64,000 nt of DNA from Bacteroidota bacterium (GTDB lineage Bacteria > Bacteroidota > Ignavibacteria > Ignavibacteriales > Melioribacteraceae): assembly GCA_023397505.1 (NCBI GenBank), contig JAEWUC010000003.1:62001-126000 (forward strand), in the 5' to 3' direction. The position numbers and the translations under genes are program-made. A model generated the notes under the pieces. That model worked only from the letters and a program-made list of their open reading frames with translations, was not told where the DNA came from and did not search any database. Shown in pieces: positions 49,801 to 57,322 of this stretch (the stretch's first letter is position 1; each line of letters begins with the position of its first letter).

Positions 49801-50128
49801 AATCGGCTCAAAATATTCTTTACTTAATCTTGAATTAAGAATGCCGTTAATTAGATATTTAGTAACCGGTCCGCTGCCACTTCTTTTCCAGAATATTCTC
49901 GGAGTAGCTTTTATTGATGCAGGTTCGGCTTGGAATAACACTGAGAAATTAAAACTATTCGGAAGAAATGAAAACAACTCGGTTGTAACAGACGATCTTT
50001 TAATAGGAACAGGTGTTGGTTTTAGAATTAATTTATTTTTCCTATGGAGAATTGATATTGCATGGAAATATAATATGGATCATTTCTCCAAACCGAGATA
50101 CTATCTTTCGCTTGGCTTAGACTTCTAA
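46871..50128 (+). CDS. Gluzincin peptidase - beta-propeller - outer-membrane barrel fusion
   Basis: 1085 residues. Signal peptide (1-20), then a peptidase_MA-type zinc domain with HELVH (133-137) in VIHHELVHAVMQDLYFGG and LPHWFMEGTAEFFS (E167 likely third ligand). Next come PD40/TolB-like propeller blades (about 280-620: ISPQGDKIAFISDRDIFLDVYVMDA; WSPDNKRIALSTKAGGNDELTIIDV; WTPDSKKIIYSSDRTGN), a polar linker (about 625-720) and a C-terminal Omp85-like barrel ending YYLSLGLDF. It should sit in the outer membrane, with protease and propeller in the periplasm or outside. Strong GGAGG precedes the ATG. Substrate unknown. Confidence 0.82.
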   Translation: MKNIFYVILFCVTVAGVSYGQFGQNKVQYKDYEWFYIQTKHFDIYFAKDGEKIAEFTAKVAEEAVEQIQDDLNFQITNRISLIAYNSHNDFQETNVTDEYTGQGVGGFTEPFKNRVVFPFEGSYEKFRHVIHHELVHAVMQDLYFGGSIQNIIRKGITLQLPHWFMEGTAEFFSQVWETNTDMFVRNAILSESLPDINRLSGYLGYRGGQAVFKYLADTYGRQKIGEFVNKVQALGGVEQAMKATFGINLEELSERWKKSLKKEYWPDIAEKNDPDEFSKRLTDNRKDYGFYNSSPAISPQGDKIAFISDRDIFLDVYVMDANDGKVLKKIVESGKATDFEELNLLHPSLTWSPDNKRIALSTKAGGNDELTIIDVENEERIQIPVKMPGIESVNWSRDGNKLAFMAHNAQQSDIYVYDLSTQELRNITNDIFSDFDPVWTPDSKKIIYSSDRTGNTKGSKIADDFMMQDHNYFNIDLYIIDIESREIDRITDFPLSSEKSAVVSESGKEILFVSDKSGITNIYRKSIVSENGKSILENKAVPITNSISEINQLSISYNDNKLAFTSLYNLGYNIFIMNNPFDIDLGLDSLKSTNYMLSLNKEGDEKGKLFDNEKVIYSSRKDASSADSSSNSEVTEIDSLKNPGTVVNDSTSTKERKIFSGQYISDKTEKPDSAKSDYSKYVFGENNQGQGESDSSRIAKRNELFSEKLDNDGNFLVNRYKVNFSPDLVYANAGYSTYYGLLGTTVLSFSDMLGNHRLIGVTSLQIDVKNSDYGLAYYYLKERMNIGIEGFHTARFFYKDSYFGSELYRFRNFGLVASVSYPFDRFHRLDVGLSVLNVTAENLDNPYVASEKTTYIVPSVSFVKDNTFFGYTSPIEGTRYNLTLFGDPGFTKSRQSFFSALYDYRTYFRFFFDNAFTIRLSGGISGGANPQRFFLGGTENWINRSFATSNIPIESASDYAFLTPAMPLRGYDYAEQIGSKYSLLNLELRMPLIRYLVTGPLPLLFQNILGVAFIDAGSAWNNTEKLKLFGRNENNSVVTDDLLIGTGVGFRINLFFLWRIDIAWKYNMDHFSKPRYYLSLGLDF

Positions 50129-50157
50129 AAGAAATCCCGCTTAGCGGGATTTCTTTT
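50127..50157. terminator. Bidirectional terminator between convergent genes
   Basis: Arms AAAAGAAATCCCGC (50127-50140) and GCGGGATTTCTTTT (50144-50157) with a TTA loop: a perfect 14-base stem with A-run and T-run ends. It lies exactly between the stop of the protease-propeller gene and the stop of the convergent zinc-ribbon gene and can serve both strands. Confidence 0.92.
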
Positions 50158-50419
50158 ACTTATCAGACTTGCCCGTACTAGAACTATTTTTAGAATCCGA
50201 AGATGTTTTTTCTGTTTTTGGAGCAGTTGTTTTTGTATTCATTTTATAATCGGTTTGATAAAATCCGGTTCCCTTAAATATTGGTCCCAATCCTGCACCG
50301 ATCAATCTCTTTAAATTTCCATTGCATATTGGACAAACTTTCAACGATTCTTCCGTAATCCTTTGGAAATGTTCAAAAGAATGACCGCAATCGAGGCATT
50401 TATAATCATAAGTCGGCAT
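50156..50419 (-). CDS. FmdB family zinc-ribbon protein
   Basis: 87 residues from the ATG at 50419 (MPTYDYKCLDCGHSFEHFQ), with GGAG upstream. A zinc ribbon of two CxxC pairs (KCLDCGHSF and VCPICNG) is followed by LIGAGLGPIFKGTGFYQTDY and a Ser/Lys/Thr-rich tail. The FmdB name comes from regulatory context in methylotrophs; most members have no known function. Convergent to the preceding gene; monocistronic. Confidence 0.85.
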   Translation of the reverse strand: MPTYDYKCLDCGHSFEHFQRITEESLKVCPICNGNLKRLIGAGLGPIFKGTGFYQTDYKMNTKTTAPKTEKTSSDSKNSSSTGKSDK

Positions 50420-50541
50420 TACTTTTCTCCACACATATAAATCTAATTTAGGGTTTCAAAAATACTTTTAAGCAATCACAAATCAAATTTCTTCATAATA
50501 AAACTTTTTTGCATATTAACTACACAAAAAAAACAAAGACA

Positions 50542-51204
50542 ATGTCAAAATATCTTAAACTCACTTCCTTGCTGCTAATATTTTTAAGCGGATGTTTAAA
50601 TTATACACAAGTTACAGTTATCAAGACAGACGGTTCCGGCAGTATGTTTATCCATTATTATATGAAGTGGGGTTCAGAAAGAGATTCACTTCTTGTTGAG
50701 CAACTCGGACTTTTTCAACAAGATTCAGTTTATAAAGAATTTTCTTCAGCGTTTAATAAAATAACAAATGTTGAGGTTTACCGGGATTTTAACGACAGCA
50801 CTATTCATGCAAAAGTTGAATTTGAATTCAATAGCTTGGATTCGCTTAATCAAACACAAGCATTTAGAGAATCACAATTAACGATTAAGGATGGAGATAA
50901 AAACATAAAAATCTTTTCGCAGTTTATTCAGCCGATAGCAACAGGTTTCGGATTAAAAAGCAAAGATTTTTCTCTAACTTATACATACTACCTACCGGGT
51001 GAAATAATGAACCATAATGCTACTGAAATTTCACGAAACAGGTTAACCTGGAATTACTCAATGGATGAAATTGGTACAGGAAAATATATTACAGCATCAT
51101 ACAGGCCATTTAAATTGAAAGAAACTCCGATGTGGATTTATTTTGCAGCTTTTTTTGTCATGATTGTAGTAATTGTGTATTTATTCAGTAAAAGAGTAAA
51201 ATAG
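50542..51204 (+). CDS. Predicted lipoprotein with C-terminal membrane segment
   Basis: 220 residues from the ATG at 50542. The lipobox LSGC (cleavage before a cysteine near residue 18) follows a hydrophobic signal (LTSLLLIFLSGC). The body is beta-rich and Gly/Ser/Asp-poor (TVIKTDGSGSMFIHYYMKWG, then LTYTYYLPGEIMNHNA), and a second hydrophobic helix (MWIYFAAFFVMIVVIVYLFS) sits at the C-terminus, ending KRVK. I do not recognise a family with certainty; the pattern of a lipobox plus tail anchor resembles small envelope proteins of Bacteroidetes. Monocistronic. Confidence 0.65.
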   Translation: MSKYLKLTSLLLIFLSGCLNYTQVTVIKTDGSGSMFIHYYMKWGSERDSLLVEQLGLFQQDSVYKEFSSAFNKITNVEVYRDFNDSTIHAKVEFEFNSLDSLNQTQAFRESQLTIKDGDKNIKIFSQFIQPIATGFGLKSKDFSLTYTYYLPGEIMNHNATEISRNRLTWNYSMDEIGTGKYITASYRPFKLKETPMWIYFAAFFVMIVVIVYLFSKRVK

Positions 51205-51220
51205 TTTAGAAATCTTTAAG

Positions 51221-51249
51221 TTGACTAACCTATTGTATTTATATATATT
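51221..51249 (+). promoter_or_regulatory. Promoter upstream of prs
   Basis: TTGACT (51221-51226), 17 bases, TATATT (51244-51249). It lies about 42 bases before the TTG start of prs and probably drives prs, rplY and pth. Confidence 0.65.
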
Positions 51250-51290
51250 TGGCGTCTATTTTTATAAATAGAGCCTAAAAAGGCAAAAAA

Positions 51291-52241
51291 TTGGAACGTG
51301 GACCATTAATATTTTCGGGTACCTCTAATCCCGAACTCACAAAAAAAATTTGCGATCATCTCAATGAATCACAAGGTGAGATTGACTTACGTAGATTTAG
51401 CGACGGTGAAATTTGGGTAAAATTTCTAGAAAATATTAGAGGAAGAGATGTGTTTATTGTACAATCAACACATCCACCGGCAGATAATTTAATGGAAATG
51501 TTGGTCATGATCGATGCAGCTAAAAGAGCATCGGCTAAAAGAGTGACGGCAGTAATTCCTTATTTTGGATATGCAAGACAGGATAGAAAAGATCAGCCGC
51601 GAGTTTCAATTACAGCAAAACTTGTTGCAAATTTAATTACCGTTGCCGGTGCAGATAGAGTAATTACAATGGATCTGCATACAGCACAAATACAAGGATT
51701 CTTTGATATACCGTTCGATCACTTGTATGCTTCACCGGTTTTTACCGGGTTGTTTTCTGACATTAAAGATAATTTAGTTGTTGTTTCAGCCGACTTGGGT
51801 GGAATTAAATTAGCACGCTCTTATGCTAATCGCCTTGGCGCCGGACTTGTTGTAATTGACAAAAGAAGACCAAAACATAATATAGCCGAAGTGATGAATT
51901 TGATTGGCGAAGTAAAAGGCAGAAATGTTTTAATAGTGGACGATATGATTGATACCGGCGGAACATTTGTTTCAGCAGTTAAGGCTCTTAAAGAAAACGG
52001 CGCGCATGAAATTTACGGAGCTATTACGCATCCCCTTCTTTCTGGGACTGCAGTGGAAAGAATTAATGAAAGTGAAATCACAAAACTTTACGTTACAGAT
52101 AGTATTCCGTTAAAATATGTAGGAAATAAAATTGAAGTGAGAACCGCTTCTGAGCTTCTCGCAAAAGCAATTATTAGATCAAATAAGAATGAATCGATAA
52201 GTTCTTTATTTGAAGTTGATAAAGACAAAAGTTTGTTTTGA
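51291..52241 (+). CDS. prs: Ribose-phosphate pyrophosphokinase
   Basis: 316 residues. Makes PRPP from ribose-5-phosphate and ATP for nucleotide, His and Trp synthesis. PYFGYARQDRKD (ATP site), DLHTAQIQGFFDIP and the PRPP loop VDDMIDTGGTFVSA are intact. The start is TTG at 51291 with AAAGG upstream; the next residues MERGPLIFSGTSNPELTKKI match the family start, so no upstream ATG is needed. It heads a prs-rplY-pth unit. Confidence 0.95.
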   Translation: MERGPLIFSGTSNPELTKKICDHLNESQGEIDLRRFSDGEIWVKFLENIRGRDVFIVQSTHPPADNLMEMLVMIDAAKRASAKRVTAVIPYFGYARQDRKDQPRVSITAKLVANLITVAGADRVITMDLHTAQIQGFFDIPFDHLYASPVFTGLFSDIKDNLVVVSADLGGIKLARSYANRLGAGLVVIDKRRPKHNIAEVMNLIGEVKGRNVLIVDDMIDTGGTFVSAVKALKENGAHEIYGAITHPLLSGTAVERINESEITKLYVTDSIPLKYVGNKIEVRTASELLAKAIIRSNKNESISSLFEVDKDKSLF

Positions 52242-52264
52242 ATATTAATTAGGAGTTAATAAAG

Positions 52265-52903
52265 ATGTCAGAAATAACTATCAAGGCGCAGCGTAGAACG
52301 ATATCTACTAAAAGTGCCGTTAATCAATTAAGAAAAAACGGAAGTGTCCCCGGTATTTTCTATGCAAAAGATGTTGACCCTATTCCGCTTGCAATCCCTG
52401 AACTTTCGCTTAAACCTATTGTTTATACTTCGGAAACTCACATTGTTAATCTTAACATCGACGAAACTGAAGAAAAAAAATCGATTCTTAAAAATGTTCA
52501 ATTCGATCCGATTACAGATAGAATAGTTCACTTTGATTTACAAGGAATTTCTTTAGATCAGGAAATAGAAATAGAAGTACCCGTTGCTTTCACAGGTCAA
52601 GCCAAGGGCGTTAAAGATGGCGGCGTTGTTCAGCATTCAATTCATAAACTTACAGTATTGTGTTTGCCTGGAAATATACCGGATCATATCAACATTGACA
52701 TTTCTGATCTCGGTTTGAACGATTCCGTTCACGTCGGCGATTTGAAGTATGATAATTTAAAATTCCTTCAAAACGAAGATGTTATCATCGTTTCGGTTGT
52801 TGTTCCAAGAGCAGCTCAAGAACCTGCTGCCGGTGAAACTGCAGAAACTCCGGCTGAACCTGAAGTAATTGGCAAAGGCAAAACCGAAGAAGAAGAGGGA
52901 TAA
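52265..52903 (+). CDS. rplY: Ribosomal protein bL25 (Ctc form)
   Basis: 212 residues, the long general-stress/Ctc form. The N-terminal 5S-rRNA-binding domain (QRRTISTKSAVNQLRKNGSVPGIFY) and the C-terminal TL5-like beta domain (EIEVPVAFTGQAKGVKDGGVVQHSIHKLTV) are present, followed by an Ala/Glu-rich tail (PAAGETAETPAEP). It binds 5S rRNA. AGGAG precedes the ATG. prs-ctc-pth order is widely conserved. Confidence 0.94.
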   Translation: MSEITIKAQRRTISTKSAVNQLRKNGSVPGIFYAKDVDPIPLAIPELSLKPIVYTSETHIVNLNIDETEEKKSILKNVQFDPITDRIVHFDLQGISLDQEIEIEVPVAFTGQAKGVKDGGVVQHSIHKLTVLCLPGNIPDHINIDISDLGLNDSVHVGDLKYDNLKFLQNEDVIIVSVVVPRAAQEPAAGETAETPAEPEVIGKGKTEEEEG

Positions 52904-52909
52904 TTTATT

Positions 52910-53521
52910 TTGCGGTGCGTTGTTGGACTGGGTAACCCCGGTAAAAAATACGCAATGACAAGACACAATATTGGCTTTATAATACTTGATAGTTTTGCAG
53001 ATAAACATAAAATAAATTTCATAGCTTCAAAGATGGATTTTTATAAATCGGAAGGTACATTAGGATCTTCCGATTTTTTTTTGATAAAACCTACCACGTA
53101 CATGAATTTATCCGGCGAAGCAGTTTTCGATTTTATAACCTCCAATCCCCTTCCACTCGAAGATATTTTAATAGTTTACGATGATGTGAACCTGCCTGCT
53201 GGTAAAATCCGGTTGCGTAAATCCGGCAGCGACGGCGGACACAACGGAATCAAATCCATTATTTATCATCTTAACAACAACGAATTTCCACGTCTTCGCT
53301 TCGGAATTGGAAGTGATTTTCCAAAAGGTGAAATGGCTAATTTTGTTTTAGATAAATTTGCGCCTGATGAAAATGAAATCATAAACCAAGGCATTGATTT
53401 TTCGATAGAACTGATCGAAAAATTTATTATCGGCGGGTATAAATTAATGGCCGACTATTTTGCCGTTAAGTCTCGGATAATAAAACCAACAACAGAAAAT
53501 CCGATAGAACCAATTAATTAA
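52910..53521 (+). CDS. pth: Peptidyl-tRNA hydrolase
   Basis: 203 residues. Recycles tRNA from stalled peptidyl-tRNA. Motifs: VVGLGNPGKKYAMTRHNIGF (catalytic His in the MTRHN context), KPTTYMNLSGEAV, YDDVNLPAGKIRLRKSGSDGGHNGIKSI. The start is TTG at 52910, six bases after the bL25 stop; the ribosome-binding AGAGGGA sits in the end of rplY. A GKL-type tail is replaced by a short variable end. Confidence 0.95.
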   Translation: MRCVVGLGNPGKKYAMTRHNIGFIILDSFADKHKINFIASKMDFYKSEGTLGSSDFFLIKPTTYMNLSGEAVFDFITSNPLPLEDILIVYDDVNLPAGKIRLRKSGSDGGHNGIKSIIYHLNNNEFPRLRFGIGSDFPKGEMANFVLDKFAPDENEIINQGIDFSIELIEKFIIGGYKLMADYFAVKSRIIKPTTENPIEPIN

Positions 53522-53645
53522 AATTATTGCCAGATTGTAAAAAATTGAGATTATTTTCGCCCAATTTTTAAATGTGTTTATTTATTGCACGGCTCGTTAA
53601 ATAATCTTATTTTTACAGCCCTTAATAGTATATTTATAAACCCTG

Positions 53646-53692
53646 TTCCCTCTCACCTAAGAAGAGGGGACCAAAAGTCCATAGGGAGGTGA
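53646..53692 (+). promoter_or_regulatory. Structured rpsF leader (S6:S18-type autoregulatory candidate)
   Basis: A stem CCCTCT (53648-53653)/AGAGGG (53663-53668) with loop CACCTAAGA is followed by a competing GGAC/GTCC hairpin (53668-53671 with 53677-53680). The loop plus one stem base, UCACCU (53653-53658), is complementary to AGGUGA (53687-53692), which is the rpsF ribosome-binding sequence. S6:S18 leaders that mimic the 16S helix and present CACC-type sequence are known in many bacteria; this looks like one that can also hide the ribosome-binding site. Confidence 0.5.
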
Positions 53693-53696
53693 ATGA

Positions 53697-54086
53697 ATGC
53701 GAACTAGGACCTACGAGAGTGTAGCCATAATCAATGCCGCGCTCGAAGATGAACAAATCGAAGTAACAATTTCCCGAATTCTCGAAACAATAACATCACA
53801 CGGCGGAGAATTATTAGATGTTGATAAATGGGGCCGCAAACGTCTCGCTTATCCAATTCAAAAAGCCAAAAGCGGTTATTATTTAGTTCTGCGTTTTAAC
53901 GCTCCGACTGAATTAATTGCAGTTTTAGAACGCAATTACAGGTTGGATGAAACTATTATCCGTTACTTAACAATTACTCTCGATAAATTTGCTATCGAAG
54001 CAATTGCAAAACAAAAAGAATCTTCCAAAGCCGCCGAAGTTGCTGCAGAAGAAGCTCAATCTAAAACAACCGTTAGTCAAGAATAA
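53697..54086 (+). CDS. rpsF: Ribosomal protein bS6
   Basis: 129 residues. S6 fold: RTYESVAIINAALEDEQIEVTISRIL, DVDKWGRKRLAYPIQKAKSGYYLVLRFN, VLERNYRLDETIIRYLTI. A Lys/Glu/Ala-rich tail of about 30 residues extends beyond the core. It binds S18 in the small subunit platform. Very strong ribosome-binding sequence AGGGAGGTGA. First of the rpsF-ssb-rpsR-rplI unit. Confidence 0.97.
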   Translation: MRTRTYESVAIINAALEDEQIEVTISRILETITSHGGELLDVDKWGRKRLAYPIQKAKSGYYLVLRFNAPTELIAVLERNYRLDETIIRYLTITLDKFAIEAIAKQKESSKAAEVAAEEAQSKTTVSQE

Positions 54087-54107
54087 CAATTAGTCAGGGA
54101 GGAAACG

Positions 54108-54569
54108 ATGGCTGAACTTAAGATGCCGGAATTAAATAGTGTTATAGTTGCAGGCAACCTTACAAAAGACCCTGTTTTCAGACAAACTTCCAACAACACA
54201 CCAGTTGTTAATTTTCATATTGCCGCCAACAGAAGATACAAAGACAGCAGCAATCAATGGCAGGAAGATGTTTGTTATGTAGGCGTAGTTGCTTGGAACA
54301 AACTGGCAGATAGTTGCAGAGACCGTCTTAAAAAAGGAAGTGCGGTTTTGATAGACGGCGAACTTCAAAGCAGAACATTTAAAACCGAAGACGGCAAAAA
54401 TAGAACTGTTGTTGAAATTAAAGCTAAAAGAATTCAATTCCTGAATAAATTCAGTAAAACTCAAGGCAATGGGGATGATGTTATTTCGGAATCCGATGAT
54501 GCGGATTTCGAAGACAACTCATTCGATAAATTTTTAACTGATGAAGAATCAGATTTGATTAAGGAATAA
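54108..54569 (+). CDS. ssb: Single-stranded DNA-binding protein
   Basis: 153 residues. OB-fold core (NSVIVAGNLTKDPVFRQTSNNTPVVNFHIAANRRYKDSSNQWQEDVCYVGVVAW ... KGSAVLIDGELQSRTFKTEDGKNRTVVEIKAKRIQFL). The acidic tail is present (SDDADFEDNSF ... DEESDLIKE) but lacks the classic DDIPF tip; the end reads DLIKE. It lies between rpsF and rpsR as usual. A GGGAGG ribosome-binding sequence precedes it. Confidence 0.95.
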   Translation: MAELKMPELNSVIVAGNLTKDPVFRQTSNNTPVVNFHIAANRRYKDSSNQWQEDVCYVGVVAWNKLADSCRDRLKKGSAVLIDGELQSRTFKTEDGKNRTVVEIKAKRIQFLNKFSKTQGNGDDVISESDDADFEDNSFDKFLTDEESDLIKE

Positions 54570-54575
54570 TTAACA

Positions 54576-54863
54576 ATGAGAGAAAGAACAAATAATAATA
54601 ATAGCAGAAATTCTAGAAATAACCGGAATAGTAGGAACAACCGCAACAACATGAAAACTACTAAAAAGGTTAGAAGAGTAATTGATGGATACATTGATTA
54701 CAAAGACACAAAGCAGCTCCAAAAATTCTTGACAGATCAGGGGAAAATTATTCCCAGAAGAATTACGGGCTTGACTGCAATACAACACCGCGAATTAGTG
54801 GTTGCAATTAAAAGAGCACGCCATTTGGCTATTTTACCATTCGTATCCGAAGCCGTTAAGTAA
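54576..54863 (+). CDS. rpsR: Ribosomal protein bS18 with Asn/Arg-rich N-terminal extension
   Basis: 95 residues. The conserved core starts near residue 31 ([59 protein letters not shown]). Residues 5-25 are a low-complexity run of Asn, Arg and Ser. The start at 54576 has AAGGA 10 bases upstream; a start at M26 would remove the extension but has no well-placed ribosome-binding sequence. The nucleotide run is AAT/AAC/AGA-rich, suggesting slippage. Sits between ssb and rplI. Confidence 0.93.
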   Translation: MRERTNNNNSRNSRNNRNSRNNRNNMKTTKKVRRVIDGYIDYKDTKQLQKFLTDQGKIIPRRITGLTAIQHRELVVAIKRARHLAILPFVSEAVK

Positions 54864-54877
54864 AAGGAGTAGAAAAG

Positions 54878-55321
54878 ATGAAAGTAATTTTAAGAAAAAA
54901 TTTCGACCAGCTTGGCAAAGTTGGTGATGTTGTTTCGGTTAAAGACGGCTATGCAAGAAATTATTTGATTCCGCGCGGAATTGCTTATCAGGCAACTGCA
55001 GGAAATATTAGATCACTCGATGAAGAAAAGAAACAAATACTTAAACGCGAAGCTAAAGAATTGGAAACTGCTCAAACTTTGGCTAATGAACTCGAAAAAG
55101 TATCTGTTACTATTCCGGTTAAAGTTGGCGAAGAAGATAAGATATTCGGTTCCGTTACAACTCAAATGATTGCAGATGCTCTGCATGAAAAAGGATTTGA
55201 GCTTGACAAACGCAAAATCGAAATTACCGAACAAATTAAAGCACTTGGTATTTATACAATTTCTGTAAAACTTCACCCGAGCGTTACAGCTGCTGTTAAA
55301 ACTTGGGTTGTAAGAGAATAG
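54878..55321 (+). CDS. rplI: Ribosomal protein bL9
   Basis: 147 residues. N-terminal RNA-binding domain MKVILRKNFDQLGKVGDVVSVKDGYARNYLIPRGIAY, long connecting helix and C-terminal domain ending TAAVKTWVVRE. An AAGGAG ribosome-binding sequence precedes the ATG. Last gene of the ribosomal unit, followed by a terminator. Confidence 0.97.
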   Translation: MKVILRKNFDQLGKVGDVVSVKDGYARNYLIPRGIAYQATAGNIRSLDEEKKQILKREAKELETAQTLANELEKVSVTIPVKVGEEDKIFGSVTTQMIADALHEKGFELDKRKIEITEQIKALGIYTISVKLHPSVTAAVKTWVVRE

Positions 55322-55326
55322 ATTTT

Positions 55327-55352
55327 AGCCGGTTTTTTAACCGGCTTTAATT
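55327..55352 (+). terminator. Rho-independent terminator after rplI
   Basis: AGCCGGTT (55327-55334), loop TTTT, AACCGGCT (55339-55346), followed by TTAATTTC. The stem is perfect; the T-run is short. It separates the ribosomal unit from secD. Confidence 0.8.
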
Positions 55353-55395
55353 TCAATTAACAAGCTTAATCACTAATAAAAAATTAAGACTCGTA

Positions 55396-57303
55396 ATGAA
55401 AGAACTCAGACTAAGAATAATACTGATTGTTGGTGCAATTGCCCTTTCCTTATACCTGCTTTATCCTACATTTCAAGATTATCAGAATACAAAAGAAGTA
55501 ACAAAAACTCTTGAGGTAATTAAAGACAGTATTAAAAAGAGTAATCCCGCAATCTCAAACATTGAAATGCAAGATATTATCTCGGTAAAACGTGATAGTA
55601 TCCTTTCGACAAATGAAGACTATAAAAGCGCACGTGAAAAAAGAATAAAGCTTGGCTTGGATTTACAAGGTGGTATGTATATAGTTATGGAAGTTAATAC
55701 TGCCAAGTTACTCGAACGCTTAGTAAAAGATCCCGATGCGCAGTTTAATCAAATTCTAAAAGAAGCAGAAAATGAATCAAAGCTGACAGATGAAAACGTA
55801 GTTGCAATTTTTGCCCGTAAGATGGGTGAAAAATCTGTGCGTATGAGCCGTTACTTCGGTACAATCCGTGAAGACGACGCTCGAATTACGGCGCAATTAC
55901 AGGAACAAGAATCCGATGCAGTTACACGCGCTATCGAAATTATCAGAAACAGAGTTGATCAATACGGCGTGTCCGAACCCGAAATTCAAAAACAAGGTTC
56001 TCGCAGAATTGTTGTTCAATTACCCGGTATTGCGCGCGAAGAAGAAGCTAAACGGCTGCTTCAGGGACAAGCACTTCTTGAATTCAAACTTGTTAAAGAA
56101 TCCAACTTTGCAATTCCTATTATGAATCAAATTGATGCCGTATTAGCAAACGTAGGCAAAGTCGATTCTTTGGGAATTCAAGATACTTCTTCAATAGCTA
56201 AGGCTGATACTTCTAAAAAAGAATTAACAGAAGAAGAATTTGCAAAACAACACCCATTTTTTGGAATTGCAAGATTACTGGATCCGCAAGGACAAATTCC
56301 AGATGCTTACGTAAAAGGTTCTGACCGCGCAAGATTAAGCGCACTTCTTGAAAGACCCGAAGTAAAAAAAGTTATGCCAGATAATGTTGAATTTATTTAC
56401 CATTCGGAACCGGAAATAGGCCCGGACGGAGTTGATTATTACCGTATGTACATGGTTAATAAAGAGGCAGAATTAACCGGAGGTGTAATCACTGATGCAA
56501 GATCTAATATTGATCCTACTACTTCGTCACCAGTTGTTTCGATGCAGATGAATGCCGAAGGTGCAAGAGAATGGGCTAGAATTACAGGTTCAAATATTGG
56601 TAAAAGATGCGCGATTGTTCTTGATGGGGTTATTTACTCCGCTCCAGTTATTCAAGGAAAAATTCCTTCCGGAAGTTCACAAATAAGCGGTATGCCAAAC
56701 CTTGATGAGGCAAAGCTTCTTGAAATTGTTCTTAAAGCAGGAGCTTTACCCGCACCAATTGATATTCTAGAACAAAGAACTGTTGGACCATCTTTAGGGC
56801 AAGATTCAGTTAACCAAGGATTCAATTCAGCATGGATAAGTTATGTCCTTGTAGCACTTTTTATGTCTTTCTATTACAAAAGAGCTGGAAGTTTTGCAGC
56901 ATTCGCAGTAAGTGTAACTATTTTAATGACTATGGGAGTTCTTGCTGCATTCAATGCTACACTTTCACTTCCGGGTATTGCAGGTATAGTGCTTACAATG
57001 GGTATGGCTGTTGATGCCAACGTTTTAATTTATGAAAGAATCCGGGAAGAATTGGCAGTTGGTAAAACAATGAAAGCCGCTGTTGATTCAGGCTTTAAAA
57101 CCTCTTTCTCAGCTATTATGGATTCCAACGTTACAACACTTATTACAGGTATTGTACTTTATCAATTCGGCAGTGGACCAGTTCAAGGATTTGCTTTAAC
57201 ACTTATGATTGGTATTATTACAAGTTTATTCAGCCAATTAGTTCTTGTTCGGGTACTTTTTGATTTCTTGATCAACAAAGGTTATAAAGTTAATGTAGGT
57301 TAA
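55396..57303 (+). CDS. secD: Protein translocase subunit SecD
   Basis: 635 residues. N-terminal helix (ILIVGAIALSLYLLYPTF), GLDLQGGMYIVMEV, a large periplasmic domain P1 to about 440 that is extended relative to E. coli by Lys/Glu-rich insertions, and the C-terminal RND half with GPSLGQDSVNQGFNSAW, TMGMAVDANVLIYERIREEL and MDSNVTTLITG. SecDF uses the proton-motive force to pull proteins through SecYEG. Coupled to secF 19 bases downstream. Confidence 0.96.
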   Translation: MKELRLRIILIVGAIALSLYLLYPTFQDYQNTKEVTKTLEVIKDSIKKSNPAISNIEMQDIISVKRDSILSTNEDYKSAREKRIKLGLDLQGGMYIVMEVNTAKLLERLVKDPDAQFNQILKEAENESKLTDENVVAIFARKMGEKSVRMSRYFGTIREDDARITAQLQEQESDAVTRAIEIIRNRVDQYGVSEPEIQKQGSRRIVVQLPGIAREEEAKRLLQGQALLEFKLVKESNFAIPIMNQIDAVLANVGKVDSLGIQDTSSIAKADTSKKELTEEEFAKQHPFFGIARLLDPQGQIPDAYVKGSDRARLSALLERPEVKKVMPDNVEFIYHSEPEIGPDGVDYYRMYMVNKEAELTGGVITDARSNIDPTTSSPVVSMQMNAEGAREWARITGSNIGKRCAIVLDGVIYSAPVIQGKIPSGSSQISGMPNLDEAKLLEIVLKAGALPAPIDILEQRTVGPSLGQDSVNQGFNSAWISYVLVALFMSFYYKRAGSFAAFAVSVTILMTMGVLAAFNATLSLPGIAGIVLTMGMAVDANVLIYERIREELAVGKTMKAAVDSGFKTSFSAIMDSNVTTLITGIVLYQFGSGPVQGFALTLMIGIITSLFSQLVLVRVLFDFLINKGYKVNVG

Positions 57304-57322
57304 TTTTAGGAGATTTTAATAG

